The notes beneath the pieces are model-generated. The model ran no database searches and was not told the DNA's origin. It worked only from the letters and a program-made list of their open reading frames with translations. DNA of 64,000 nt, taken from an uncultured Candidatus Melainabacteria bacterium (lineage in GTDB: Bacteria; Cyanobacteriota; Vampirovibrionia; Gastranaerophilales; Gastranaerophilaceae). Positions 49,752 to 60,700 of this stretch are shown in pieces (positions within the stretch are counted from its first letter, which is position 1; each line of letters opens with the position of its first letter). The translations under genes and the position numbers were made by a program. The stretch spans positions 9,454-73,453 of the forward strand of contig CAKUXO010000007.1 in assembly GCA_934700385.1 (NCBI GenBank). The letters run 5' to 3'.

Positions 49752-51470
49752 TTATTCCTTAATATATGAAGTTAGTATCCTTGCTGCTTCTTCTGGGTTT
49801 CCTAAAATTGTATTAATAATTTCACTTTTCTTTTTATCAACCGCAGAGGTAAATTGAACATCTTGTTGATAAAAATCTTCTGTGTTTGGGTTTTGTTGTT
49901 GTAACATTAAATAAGGGTCAAAAGATGGTGTGTTATCTTCTGTTTCTTCAACTTCTTCATCTTCTTCTTTTGGTTGTGGTCCTTTAAGAACATTTCCAAA
50001 GTTATGAAGTGCAATTAGACCCAAAATTAAAATTATAAACACAGGTGAAACATTTTTAAATATAAAGGTCAAAATTTCCATTGTGAACTTTTGTTGTTCA
50101 AGTTTATTTTGTTCTTCTTCAAGAGAATTGTCAATACCTGTGAATTTTAAACTTGTTACATTAACAACATCACCCCTAGAGCTATCCATGCCTGTTGCTG
50201 CTATAACAAGATTTTCAATTTCTTCTTTTTCTGTGTCTGTTAAAATTTTATTAACTGCAACCGCTACACTCATTCTAACAACTGACCCTGGGGCATAAAC
50301 AACCTGTTTAACCTCTTTTGTAACGGCATAAGTTGTTGCAGATTTTTCTTTTTCATAGCTTAATTTTCTAACATCTTTATCAGAAGATCCACCTTGATTT
50401 TCATTATAGTTTGTTGTTTTTGCTGCTGTTTGATTTAATGGTAATTCAGATGGATTATCTACCTGTGCTTCAAGGGCTTGAGTTTGTTCATCTTGAGGCA
50501 AAGGGTTTGATGTTTGTTCTGTTGGTTCTTTAGAATTTGAATTTTGATTAGAAGGTAAACCTTGCGGATTAGAATATACTTCTTTTTCACCTTGTTGAGA
50601 AACAACAATTCCTGTTTGAGAATCTTTATTTGGAGTGTAGCTTTCAATTGTTGCTCTTGTTTGATTAAAGTCCATTACTGTTGAAACTTGAACAGAAACA
50701 TTATCTTTTCCCATTATTGTTTCAAGAGTATCTTTAATTTTTTTCGCTGCTTCTTTTTCAAAATTAATTCTATATGTTTGCATATCTGAAGAATTTTTTG
50801 AAACATCTTCAGATAAAACATTTCCAAATTGGTCTGTTATAAAAACTCTGTCGTTTGTTAATCTTGGAATTGAATATGCAACAAGGTTTTTAATTGCAAG
50901 AATTTGGCTTGGTTTTAATTTAACAGAGGGTTCTAAAATTAAAACAACACTAGCAGAGGGTTCTTCGTCATTATCTGAAAAAATAGAGCGTTCAGGTTCT
51001 GCTAATTGAACTCTTGCTTTTGAAACGCCGTTAATTTTTTCAATAGAGCGAGTTAATTCCCCTTGAAAAATTCTTTGTTTTGTAAGTTTATTTTTAAAAT
51101 CGGTTGAACCAAGTTGTAAGTCATCTAAAAGTTCAAAACCGCCCGAGGTATCTTTAATTAAATCGTTTTCAGCAACAAAAAGCTGTAAATCTTCTTTATC
51201 TTGATTTCTTACTAAAATTGCGGTTTTATCATCTGAAACTTTAAAAGCATAACCGCTTTTTTTAAGACTTTCAGTAATTGAAGCAACGTCTGTTTTAGAT
51301 AAATCAGAATATAAAACAGTCCAATTAGGCTCTGTTGCTTTTACAATGAAAAATACGCCGACCACTATCATCGCAACTAACAATGCGGCAATAGAAAATT
51401 TTTGATTGACATCAAGTTTTAACCAAAGTTTTTTAATATCTTCTATTAAAAGTTTTAAATGTTCATTCAC
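49752..51470 (-). CDS. fliF: Flagellar MS-ring protein FliF
   Basis: FliF builds the membrane ring on which the rotor assembles. The 572-residue protein has a first membrane helix (about 25-44) and two ring-building motifs (EPNWTVLYSDLSKTDVASI and VSKARVQLAEPERSIF). A low-complexity periplasmic loop rich in Gln/Asn/Ser/Pro follows (about 275-360), then a second membrane helix (about 460-480) and an acidic C-terminal tail that binds FliG. It is the first gene of fliF-G-H-I; the upstream gap separates it from purH, which runs the other way. Confidence 0.95.
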   Translation of the reverse strand: MNEHLKLLIEDIKKLWLKLDVNQKFSIAALLVAMIVVGVFFIVKATEPNWTVLYSDLSKTDVASITESLKKSGYAFKVSDDKTAILVRNQDKEDLQLFVAENDLIKDTSGGFELLDDLQLGSTDFKNKLTKQRIFQGELTRSIEKINGVSKARVQLAEPERSIFSDNDEEPSASVVLILEPSVKLKPSQILAIKNLVAYSIPRLTNDRVFITDQFGNVLSEDVSKNSSDMQTYRINFEKEAAKKIKDTLETIMGKDNVSVQVSTVMDFNQTRATIESYTPNKDSQTGIVVSQQGEKEVYSNPQGLPSNQNSNSKEPTEQTSNPLPQDEQTQALEAQVDNPSELPLNQTAAKTTNYNENQGGSSDKDVRKLSYEKEKSATTYAVTKEVKQVVYAPGSVVRMSVAVAVNKILTDTEKEEIENLVIAATGMDSSRGDVVNVTSLKFTGIDNSLEEEQNKLEQQKFTMEILTFIFKNVSPVFIILILGLIALHNFGNVLKGPQPKEEDEEVEETEDNTPSFDPYLMLQQQNPNTEDFYQQDVQFTSAVDKKKSEIINTILGNPEEAARILTSYIKE

Positions 51471-51634
51471 TTATTCTTATCCATTTAATTAGCTAATTTT
51501 ATCCGAATTGGGGGCATAATTCCTCCCAATAATATAATATATTACTTCTATACTATTTCAATGTTGTTAAGATTTTGCAACAAATTTTTATTATTTTATT
51601 GTAGAATATTGTTGAAGATTTAAAGGAAAATAAG

Positions 51635-53128
51635 ATGGAAAACAAAAAAGCATATTTAAGTATTTTTAATAAAGAAAACCTAGAAATTCTTGCTAAAAAT
51701 TTAATTGATAAAAAATATAAATTAATTGCAACAAAAAATACAGCTCTTTATTTAAAAGATAAAGGTTTTGAAGTGGAAGAAAGTTCTGGTTTAACGGGGT
51801 TTGATGAACTTTTAGGGGGTAAGGTTAAATCACTTCATCCTAGAATTTTTGCTGAAATTTTAGCAACAAAAGAAGAAAAGCAAAAAGAAAATATTGAAGG
51901 CTTTGACCTTGTGGCAGTTGACCTTTATCCTTTTGAAGAATATATAAATAAAAATATTGAAACAGAAACTCTTTTATCAAACATTGATATCGGGGGCGTT
52001 AGCCTTTTAAGAGCGGCTGCAAAAAACTATCAAAATGTTATAGTTATTTCTTCAAGTGATGACTATTCAATTGATTTAGATGAAATTGATGAAAAGAAAA
52101 GAGAAGAACTTGCCCTTAAGGCATTTTTAAAAACTTCAAAATACGATTTTCTAATTGAAAAAAAATTATCTAATCAATTTAAACAAGAAGAAAATTCAAA
52201 AGCGCTTTATTTTAATAAACTTCAAAATTTAAGATATGGCGAAAACCCTCATCAAAAGGCTTCTTTATATAGCTACGATAAAGAGCTCGATTGGGTTTTA
52301 TTAAATGGTAAAGAAATGTCTTATAACAATATCTTAGATTCAACAGCAGGGCTTGAACTTGCAGCAGAATTTTTTGATGTTTGTGCTTGTGTAATTATAA
52401 AACACACAACCCCTTGTGCGGTTGCTCTTTCATCAAATCTTGAAAGCGCTTGGGATAAAGCTCTTGATTCAGACCCAATTAGCCCTTTTGGCGGAGTTGT
52501 TGTTTTCACTAAAGAAGTTGAACTTCCACTAGCTAAAAAATTAACTCAAATGTTTCTTGAAGTAATTATTGCGCCAAGTTACAGCGCTGAAGCGCTTTTA
52601 GAACTTCAAAAGAAGAAAAATTTAAGAGTAATTAAAATTAACACTCCATATAAAAATATTTTAAGTTTTTGTGATGAAGAAATTAAACTGACTCCTTTTG
52701 GCGCTTTAATTCAAGAAAAAGACACAAAAGAGCTTGATGTTAAAACTTTTAAAGTAATTACAAAGAAAAAGCCCGAGCAAAGAGAAGTTGAAGATATGAT
52801 TTTTGCTTTTAAGGTTGTAAAACATGTTAAATCTAATGCTATTGTTGTAGCAAAAGATTTAAGAACCTTAGGAATTTGTGGCGGTCAAACAAGCAGGGTT
52901 TCAAGTGTTGAAATAGCGCTTTCAAAGGTTTGTGATTCACCTAAAGATAGCGTTATAGCAAGTGATGGCTTTTTCCCTGCTATTGATAACATCCAAGTTG
53001 CCGCTCAAAATAGAGTTAGCGCTATAATTCAGCCGGCTGGTTCAATTAAAGATAAAGATGTTATTGAAACAGCAGATAAATTAAATATTTCTATGATTGC
53101 AACAGGTATTAGACATTTTAAACATTAA
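51635..53128 (+). CDS. purH: Bifunctional AICAR formyltransferase / IMP cyclohydrolase
   Basis: PurH catalyses the last two steps of IMP synthesis. The 497-residue protein has the N-terminal cyclohydrolase domain (GLTGFDELLGGKVKSLHPRI near residue 52). The C-terminal formyltransferase domain includes LRYGENPHQKASLY, the IIKHTTPCAVA motif (usually KHxNPCG) and AFKVVKHVKSNAIVVAKD. AAAGGAAAA precedes the ATG. It is followed at four bases by a transporter gene. Confidence 0.96.
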   Translation: MENKKAYLSIFNKENLEILAKNLIDKKYKLIATKNTALYLKDKGFEVEESSGLTGFDELLGGKVKSLHPRIFAEILATKEEKQKENIEGFDLVAVDLYPFEEYINKNIETETLLSNIDIGGVSLLRAAAKNYQNVIVISSSDDYSIDLDEIDEKKREELALKAFLKTSKYDFLIEKKLSNQFKQEENSKALYFNKLQNLRYGENPHQKASLYSYDKELDWVLLNGKEMSYNNILDSTAGLELAAEFFDVCACVIIKHTTPCAVALSSNLESAWDKALDSDPISPFGGVVVFTKEVELPLAKKLTQMFLEVIIAPSYSAEALLELQKKKNLRVIKINTPYKNILSFCDEEIKLTPFGALIQEKDTKELDVKTFKVITKKKPEQREVEDMIFAFKVVKHVKSNAIVVAKDLRTLGICGGQTSRVSSVEIALSKVCDSPKDSVIASDGFFPAIDNIQVAAQNRVSAIIQPAGSIKDKDVIETADKLNISMIATGIRHFKH

Positions 53129-53132
53129 AACT

Positions 53133-54305
53133 ATGAAAAATATATTTTCTAAAACAACAAGAGCAATTTTTGGGCTCAGCTTTGGACATTTTAATATAGA
53201 TTTATACGCTGCACTCTTAGTCCCTTTATATCCTTTAATTACAACAAAATTAGGGATTAATTTAGCGTATATTAGTTTAATAATTGCTCTAGGACACCTT
53301 GTTTCATCAATGCTTCAACCTGTTTTTGGTTTTATAGCAGATAAACTTCGCCACAGAATTTTTATGGTTTGGGGCTTGGTTTTAACTTCTATTTTCATTC
53401 CTTTAGCAATAAAAGCAAACACAGTTTCTTTCTTTTTAACCTGCTTACTTTTAGGGATGATTGGAAATGCCTTTTTTCATCCGCAAGTTAGCGCCTTAAT
53501 TAAAGATTTTAATAAAAATAATCCTAATTTATCTCGTGCTATGGGAATATTTTTAGGTTTAGGTACAATTGGTTATGCAATAGGACCTTATCTTTCAACT
53601 TTTACAGTTGAACATTTTGGGCAAAATGCCTTGTTGTTTTTAAGTTTATTAGGGTTAAGTTCAGCGATATTTTTATATTTCTTTGTTCCTAAAATGCCTT
53701 CAAAAGATTGTTACACAAAAGATAATTTCTTTTTAGTTATGAAAGAAATTATGAAGAATAAAACCTGTGTCTTTTTAACTTTGATTTCAACTGTAAAATC
53801 CGCAGTTAGCATTTCTTTTGGAACATATATTCCGTTTTTATTACAAAAACAAGGTTTTAGCCTTGAAACAACGGGCTTAATTGTAACTTTGTTTTTTATA
53901 ACAGGGGGCTTAGCGGCTATAATAAGCTCTAAAATTGAAAAGAAAATAACTTCTAATGGTGTTATTGCTCTTTCATTTTTAAGCATATTGCCTTTAATTT
54001 TGATATTTTTATATATTTTAAATAGCTATAAGTATCTTGCTTGTATATTATTCATCTCAACGGGCTTTTTTATTATGTTATCTGTTGGGATTATTCTTGT
54101 TCGAGCTCAAAAGGCGATGCCTCAAAATACAGGGGTTGTAAGTGGGGTTATGCAAGGCTTTAGTTGGGGTTTAGGCGCATTGTTTTTAGCGCCTTTAGGT
54201 GTAATTGGTCAAAATTTTGGAGTAGATAAAATTTTAATTTTGATGAGCTTAATTGCCTTTTTGTGCGGATTATGGGCGCTAAAATATAAATTTTTAGAAG
54301 ATTAA
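53133..54305 (+). CDS. Major facilitator transporter, fosmidomycin-resistance-like
   Basis: The protein (390 residues from ATG 53133) has about twelve membrane helices. The N-terminus SFGHFNIDLYAALLVPLYPL, the loop GFIADKLRHRIF and the FHPQVSALI segment resemble the Fsr (fosmidomycin resistance) branch of the major facilitator superfamily, which export drugs or metabolites. An upstream in-frame TTG at 53097 lies inside purH and is rejected. It forms a probable operon with purH and the next transporter (six-base gap). The natural substrate is unknown. Confidence 0.82.
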   Translation: MKNIFSKTTRAIFGLSFGHFNIDLYAALLVPLYPLITTKLGINLAYISLIIALGHLVSSMLQPVFGFIADKLRHRIFMVWGLVLTSIFIPLAIKANTVSFFLTCLLLGMIGNAFFHPQVSALIKDFNKNNPNLSRAMGIFLGLGTIGYAIGPYLSTFTVEHFGQNALLFLSLLGLSSAIFLYFFVPKMPSKDCYTKDNFFLVMKEIMKNKTCVFLTLISTVKSAVSISFGTYIPFLLQKQGFSLETTGLIVTLFFITGGLAAIISSKIEKKITSNGVIALSFLSILPLILIFLYILNSYKYLACILFISTGFFIMLSVGIILVRAQKAMPQNTGVVSGVMQGFSWGLGALFLAPLGVIGQNFGVDKILILMSLIAFLCGLWALKYKFLED

Positions 54306-54310
54306 TTATT

Positions 54311-55162
54311 ATGACTTTAATTATTTTTCTTGTAATTTTAAGGATATTATCTAATTCATTTTCTAGTGTATTTCAAAAGAAACTTGCGCTAAGGCTGAAT
54401 GCTAATTATATTAACTTTTTAGCTTATTTAATTTTAGCTATCTTTTGCCTTATTTTTTATAAATTTTTTAATTTTTCAAACACAAATGTTTTTCTTTTCG
54501 CTTTAATTTCAGGGCTCTTTGGGGCAATTGGTAATGCTTTTCAAATAAAAGCCCTAAAAGATGGTGAATTATCAATTCTTGTTCCAATTAATTCATATAA
54601 AATTATCTTTAGCTTGATTTTTGGGTTTTTCTTTTTAAAAGAAATCCCCTCAACAAGGGCTTTTTTAGGGGTCATTTTGATAATATTTGGTTCTTATTTT
54701 ATTTTTAACACAACAAAAGAGGGTTTTAGCCTTAAATTTTTTAAAAGAAAAGATGTAATTTATCGCCTTGTTGCGGTTTTATTTACATCTTTAGAAGCGA
54801 TTTTTATTAAAAAGATAATTGTTCTATCTTCTTCAATTACTGCTTTATTTTTGTGGGCAGGGTTTTCAATGTTATTTTCATTGTTATTTATGAAAATAAG
54901 AAACTATAAATTTGAAAAAGTTGAAAAGAATTTTTTGGGTTTAATTTTACTTTTATCAAGCACCATGGGGCTTATGCAGCTTTGTACAAACTATTTATTT
55001 AAGATAATGGAAGTTGGGCTTGTTTTAAGTTTGTTTCAGCTTTCAAGCATTCTAAGCGTGTTTTTAGGGTATAAGTATTTTAAAGAAAAGAACATTTTTA
55101 AAAAACTTATAGGGTGCTTGATTATGATTTTTGGTGCGGTTTTAATTGTTTATGTAAAATAA
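54311..55162 (+). CDS. EamA/DMT-superfamily transporter
   Basis: The 283-residue protein has about ten membrane helices arranged as two EamA repeats (about 3-130 and 150-280), the layout of drug/metabolite transporters. Motifs such as LVPINSYKIIFSLIFGFFFLKE near the end of the first repeat and a similar LFQLSSILSVFLGYKYFKEK in the second support this. It starts six bases after the MFS gene. Its substrate cannot be inferred. Confidence 0.84.
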   Translation: MTLIIFLVILRILSNSFSSVFQKKLALRLNANYINFLAYLILAIFCLIFYKFFNFSNTNVFLFALISGLFGAIGNAFQIKALKDGELSILVPINSYKIIFSLIFGFFFLKEIPSTRAFLGVILIIFGSYFIFNTTKEGFSLKFFKRKDVIYRLVAVLFTSLEAIFIKKIIVLSSSITALFLWAGFSMLFSLLFMKIRNYKFEKVEKNFLGLILLLSSTMGLMQLCTNYLFKIMEVGLVLSLFQLSSILSVFLGYKYFKEKNIFKKLIGCLIMIFGAVLIVYVK

Positions 55163-55166
55163 AACC

Positions 55167-56426
55167 TTAATTTCCGCCCTCTAATAATTTTTCAACAACT
55201 CCTTTAAGCGCAATTTTAACGTGGAAATAGCTTAATCCCCCTTGCATATAAATTGCCCAAGGTGCTCTTGTAGGTCCATCAGCTGAAAGTTCAATTGTTG
55301 AACCCTCTATAAAACTTCCCCCTGCCATTAATAAATTACAATCATACCCAGGGACAGTATCAGGAATTGGTGTTAAATAGCTTTCAACGGGAGAATATCT
55401 TTGAACCATAGCACAAAAGGCTTGTTGTTCTTTTTCATTATTAAATTGAATTGTTTGAATTAAATCTGTTCTTTTTGTGTTTGAAGAAGGGAAAGTTACA
55501 AAGCCCATATCTTCAAAAACTTTTGCTGCTAAAATTGCCCCTTTATGCGCACCTGATGTAATAGAGGGCGCCATAAAGAACCCTTGTAACATAACTCTTG
55601 TTTGATTGTGCATAGCGCCACCTTCGGCACCTATCCCAGGGGCAGTTAAACGACGAGCCGCAAGGTCAACATATTTTTTCTTACCTGCAATATATCCCCC
55701 TGCTTCAACAATGCCGCCCCCTGGGTTTTTAATTAAACTACCTGCAATTAAATCAGCCCCAACTTCAATTGGCTCTTTTTCTTCCATAAATTCGCCATAG
55801 CAATTATCCACAAAGCAACAAATTTCAGGATTTTTGTTTTTAACAATTTTAACGATTTTTTCAATATCACTTATAGATAAAGGTTTTCTTAATGAATATC
55901 CACGAGAACGTTGAATTAGAACCATTTTTGTATCGGGTTCAAGATATTTTTCAATGTTTTCATAATCAACTTCTAAGCCACCTTTAAGAGGAACTTCGCT
56001 ATATTTAACTCCATGCCCCATTAAACTTGTTTCAAAGTCATCGCAATTTGGTCTTGAACCGATTATCTGCTGCATTGTGTCATAAGGTTCACCTGCAATT
56101 GAAACTAATCTATCGCCATATCTTAAAACTCCAAATAAAGCACAGGCGATTGTGTGCGAGCCTGAAACAAAATGAGGACGAACAATCGCAGCTTCTGCCT
56201 TAAAGGTATCTTTAAAAACGTTATCAAGCGCTTCACGCCCAATGTCATCGTGCCCGTAACCTGTTACAGTATAAAAATGTTCTTCACCAATTTTATTTTT
56301 ATAAAAAGCGTCTAAAACTTTTGCTTGGTTAAATTCTGTTATTTCATCAATCTTTTCAAAAGTTTCTTTTAAACTTTTATGAGCGTTATCAACAATATTT
56401 TTAGCTTTTAATTTTAAATCTTCCAT
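55167..56426 (-). CDS. Methionine gamma-lyase-like PLP protein (aluminium-resistance family)
   Basis: The 419-residue protein belongs to the Alum_res/Met_gamma_lyase family of PLP enzymes, distant relatives of cystathionine lyases. Typical are the N-terminal TGYGHDDIGREALDNVF, the region VRPHFVSGSHTIACALFGVLRYGD, the CFVDNCYGEFMEE strand and the PLP-lysine segment LIAGSLIKNPGGGI. It is often called aluminium resistance protein, but the true reaction is unsettled. It ends convergently with the EamA transporter, four bases apart. Confidence 0.88.
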   Translation of the reverse strand: MEDLKLKAKNIVDNAHKSLKETFEKIDEITEFNQAKVLDAFYKNKIGEEHFYTVTGYGHDDIGREALDNVFKDTFKAEAAIVRPHFVSGSHTIACALFGVLRYGDRLVSIAGEPYDTMQQIIGSRPNCDDFETSLMGHGVKYSEVPLKGGLEVDYENIEKYLEPDTKMVLIQRSRGYSLRKPLSISDIEKIVKIVKNKNPEICCFVDNCYGEFMEEKEPIEVGADLIAGSLIKNPGGGIVEAGGYIAGKKKYVDLAARRLTAPGIGAEGGAMHNQTRVMLQGFFMAPSITSGAHKGAILAAKVFEDMGFVTFPSSNTKRTDLIQTIQFNNEKEQQAFCAMVQRYSPVESYLTPIPDTVPGYDCNLLMAGGSFIEGSTIELSADGPTRAPWAIYMQGGLSYFHVKIALKGVVEKLLEGGN

Positions 56427-56522
56427 TATTTCTTCCTTGATTTAAATTTTTAAAATAATTCTATCTTAAACATAAAATTTAATACACCCTAAACGCTTAA
56501 AAATATGCGTAATTAGGGGGAT

Positions 56523-56551
56523 TTTCAAATATAAAAAATTTATGTTATGAT
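56523..56551 (+). promoter_or_regulatory. Possible promoter of the RND efflux operon
   Basis: TTTCAA at 56523-56528 and TATGAT at 56546-56551 are 17 bases apart, a moderate match. TTGAGGAAAA precedes the ATG at 56585. Confidence 0.35.
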
Positions 56552-56584
56552 GAAGTTTGCAAAACGGGGAGATTTTGAGGAAAA

Positions 56585-57739
56585 ATGAAAAAAATTCTTA
56601 TAATAACATCTATTGTAATATTGTCTTTAATTTTAGTAAGATTTTCAATAACAAAATATGGTGAAAACCAAAGGGCTAAAGCGCTTGCACTAAGCTCTGT
56701 TCCAAGCGTTGAGCTTCAACAACCGATTGAAAAAGATATCTATAAATCAATTGAAATCCCTGGGAGAATTCAATCTAAAAATAAAGTTGATTTAGTAGCC
56801 AGAATTGACGGCTATCTTCAAAAAAAACACTTCCAAGAGGGTGATTTTGTTAGAAAAGGACAAGTTTTATTCACAATTGAACAAACTCAATATTTAAACG
56901 CATTAAACAAAGCAAAAGCAGACCTTCAAACTGCAAAAGCACAACTATATAAAGCACAAAGAGATTATGCTCGTGGCGAAGAATTAGTTAAAAAAGATTA
57001 TATTTCAAAATCAACTTATGACGGTCTTTTTTCTGACAAACAAGCTGCCCAAGCTGCTGTTAAATCTGCAAGTGCACAGTTAGCAGAAGCACAAAGAAAC
57101 TATAGCTATACTTTAATTAAAGCGCCTGTAGATGGTAAAATCGGCTCTTTACAAATTCAAGAAGGAAATTATGTTTCAATTAGCTCTGGTCCTTTAGCTA
57201 CAATTACAAAAACAAATCCAATTTATGTAAAATATAGCGTTGATTCAAAACAATTTGAAGAATTAAGAAAGCTTGATTTTCTTCCTAAAAAAGGTTCAAA
57301 ACCCGTTTTAGTGGATGTTATTTTACCTGATAACACAATTTATCCTAGAAAAGGTGTTCAAGATTTTCTTGATAATCAAATTTCAACTTCAACAGGCACA
57401 ATTGATTTTCGTGCAACATTTGAAAACCCTGATAATACCTTAATCCCTGGGGATTTTGTGAAAGTAAAAGTATATTCTAATCAAGTTACAAGAGCTTTAC
57501 TTGTGCCTCAAGAACTTACTTTACAAGATAACAAAGGAAGATATGTTTACACTGTTGACGATAAAAACTTAGTAAGTCAAAAATATTTTACAGATAACGG
57601 TCAATATGAAAACTATTGGATAATTAAAGACGGTTTAACTAAAGAAGATAAATTTATTTCAACAAATTTAACAAAATTAATGTTAAAAATTCCTGTGAAA
57701 ATAGTTTCACAACAAGAAAAACAAGAACAACAACAATAA
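56585..57739 (+). CDS. RND efflux periplasmic adaptor (membrane fusion protein)
   Basis: This adaptor links an inner-membrane RND pump to an outer-membrane channel. The 384-residue protein has an N-terminal signal anchor (about 3-20) without a lipoprotein cysteine. The lipoyl half-domains (PGRIQSKNKVDLVARIDGYL and YTLIKAPVDGKIGSLQIQEG) flank a helical hairpin (about 95-165). The beta-barrel and membrane-proximal domains complete it. It resembles MexE/AcrA. It starts the three-gene efflux operon. Confidence 0.92.
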   Translation: MKKILIITSIVILSLILVRFSITKYGENQRAKALALSSVPSVELQQPIEKDIYKSIEIPGRIQSKNKVDLVARIDGYLQKKHFQEGDFVRKGQVLFTIEQTQYLNALNKAKADLQTAKAQLYKAQRDYARGEELVKKDYISKSTYDGLFSDKQAAQAAVKSASAQLAEAQRNYSYTLIKAPVDGKIGSLQIQEGNYVSISSGPLATITKTNPIYVKYSVDSKQFEELRKLDFLPKKGSKPVLVDVILPDNTIYPRKGVQDFLDNQISTSTGTIDFRATFENPDNTLIPGDFVKVKVYSNQVTRALLVPQELTLQDNKGRYVYTVDDKNLVSQKYFTDNGQYENYWIIKDGLTKEDKFISTNLTKLMLKIPVKIVSQQEKQEQQQ

Positions 57740-57760
57740 TAATAACGGAGTTAATAAAAG

Positions 57761-60700
57761 ATGTTTTCATCTAAATTTTTTATAGATAGACCAAGGTTCG
57801 CCTTTGTAATTTCAATTGTAATAATGCTTGTTGGTTTTATTGCGATGAAAAACCTTGCTCTTGAAGAATATCCTACAATTACACCCCCACAGGTTACAGT
57901 TAGTGCAACTTATATGGGTGCGAGTTCAGATGTAATTGAATCAACTGTTGCAGCGCCAATTGAATCAGCAGTAAATGGTGTTGAACGTATGTTATATATG
58001 TCATCAGATTCTAAAGACGGGCAATACCGTCTTACTATTTATTTTGAGGTTGGTTCAGACCCCGATATGAATGTTGTTAATGTTCAAAATAAAGTTTCTT
58101 TGGTAACTTCTCGTCTGCCCTCTGATGTATCAAGATATGGTTTAACCGTTAAACAAAACACAGGTGGCGGCGGATTATTATATTATGGTATTTATTCACC
58201 TGATAACTCGGTTGACCTTGTAACTTTATCAAACTATGCTTCTATCTATTTAAAAGATGAACTTGCTCGTATTTATGGGGTTGCAGAGGTTCAAGTTTTT
58301 GGTGGAAAAGATTACTCTATGAGAGTTTGGCTTGATAGCCAAAAAATGGCAGCCTTAAATGTTTCACCATCAGAAGTAGCTAGTGCAATAACTGCTCAAA
58401 ATGCACAAGTTTCAGCAGGTTCATTAGGTAATGAACCACTTGTTAACAAGCCCGATATGGCAATTACTTTAAGAACTTCCGGACGTTTAAAAACAAAAGA
58501 AGAATTTGAAAACATCGTTGTTAAATCAGAAGTAAACGGACAAAGCATTAGATTATCTGACGTTGCAAGGGTTGAACTTGCAGGTGAAAACTATGTAACA
58601 GACGGTAAAGTGGATAATAAATCTGTTGCAGTTATGTCTGTTAGCCAATTATCTTACGCAAATTCAATTGATGTTGCGCAAAAATGTAACAAAAGAATGG
58701 AAGAATTATCTAAATCTTTTCCTGACGGCATAAAATATTCAATTTTTTATAACGCAACAGATTCAGTTAAAGACTCTTTGCACGAAGTTATTATGGCAAT
58801 TGTTTTAGCTGTATTTATCGTTGTAGCAACGGTATATTTATTCTTAGGAGATTGGCGAGCTTCAATTGTTCCGTTTTGCGCTATTCCTGTGTCTTTAATC
58901 GGTACTTTTGCTGCGTTTGCGGTTTTTGGTTTTTCAATTAATACCTTAACGCTTTTTGGCTTGGTTCTGGCAGTTGGTACGGTTGTAGATGACGCTATTG
59001 TTGTTGTTGAAAACGTACAAAGGCACATTGAGCTTGGCTTAAAACCAAAAGAGGCGGCAATTATCTCAATGGAAGAAGTTTCAGGTGCTGTTATTGCAAC
59101 CTCTCTTGTATTAATGGCGGTATTTGTTCCGGTTGCATTTATCCCTGGGATTACAGGTAAAATGTATCAACAATTCGCCCTAACAATTGCTGTTTCAGTT
59201 GGTATTTCAACAGTTATGGCGCTAACATTAGCACCGGCTTTATGTTCAATTTTCTTAAGAACAAAAGAAGAAATGCCACAAAGAAGTTTTTATGAAAAAT
59301 ATAGAGAACTATATCGAGATTATTGGAAAGATAAAGAAAATCTTCAAGGCTTTGCAAAAGCTAAGGCTTGGGGAGAATTTTTAGCTTATGGATGGGATGT
59401 ATCTCTTAAAAAATTCGATAGAGCTTTTGAAAGAACTAAAGATAGCTATATGCACGGTTCAAGATATTTTATTGAAGTTCCAAAAAGAACAATAATTACA
59501 TATTTAGTTCTTGTTGTTGGCTTGTTGGCTATGTTTAAATTAATTCCATCGGGCTTTTTACCTACTGAAGATTCAGGCTCTATGTTTACAACAATTCAAC
59601 TTAAAGACGGTTCTTCTTTAGCTAAAACCGGTGAATTAACAAAAAATGTTACCGAGGATTTTCTTAATATCCCAGGGGTGCGCTCGGTTTTATCCTTAAA
59701 TGGTTTCCAAGGGCAAAATACAGCAATTTTAATCACCAATTTAACAGATTGGAGAACAAGATTAAAACCATCTTTTGTTAAATCTTTATTTATGTCTAAA
59801 GAACAAAAATATAATTCAAAACAAACAATTGAAGATATTATGTCTAGAGCTAATGCACTAAGCGCAAAATATCCTAATATAACCATGTATTCATTTGTTC
59901 CGCCTGCAATTTCAGGTTTATCTATGTTTGGTGGTTTTGAATATCAATTGTTAGATAAAGGGGAAAGAACTCCGCAAGAACTTCACCAAGAAGCCAAAAA
60001 ATTAATTGCAAAAGCTAATCAAGACCCTAAATTAACAAGTGTTTTCACTCAATATAACTCACAAACTCCACAATTACTTGTGAAAATTGACTATGAAAAA
60101 ATCATGGCTCAAGGTATTAACATTCAAGATGTTTATACCGCTCTATCAAGCCAATTTGGTACATATTATGTTAACGACTTTAACCTTTATGGGCGTGTAT
60201 TTAGGGTTATGATGTCGGCTGATGAAGTTTATCGTTCTACGATTAATTCAATTGATAAAGTTTATGTTAAAACCGCTTCAAATTCATCAGCACCACTTTC
60301 AACTCTTGTTAAAATAGAACCTGTTGTTGGTCCTTATGACATAACAAGATTTAATATGTATAAATCTATTCAAATTCAAGGTAGCCCTGCAAAAGGTCAA
60401 TCTTCAGGGGACGCCATTAAAGAAATGGAAAAACTATCAAAAGAAAATTTACCAGATGATATGACTTTTGCTTGGAGTGGTACATCTTTACAAGAAAATG
60501 AATCTCAAGGACAAACAACAATTGTTTTAATGATGGCTTTGGTATTTGTTTATTTATTCTTGGTTGCTTTATATGAAAGCTGGATGTTACCTGTTGGGGT
60601 AATGTTAATTGCGCCGATTGCGATGTTGGGCGCTATATTATTTCAATATTTATGGGGTCAATCTTTAGACTTATATGCTCAAATCGGGCTTATTATGTTA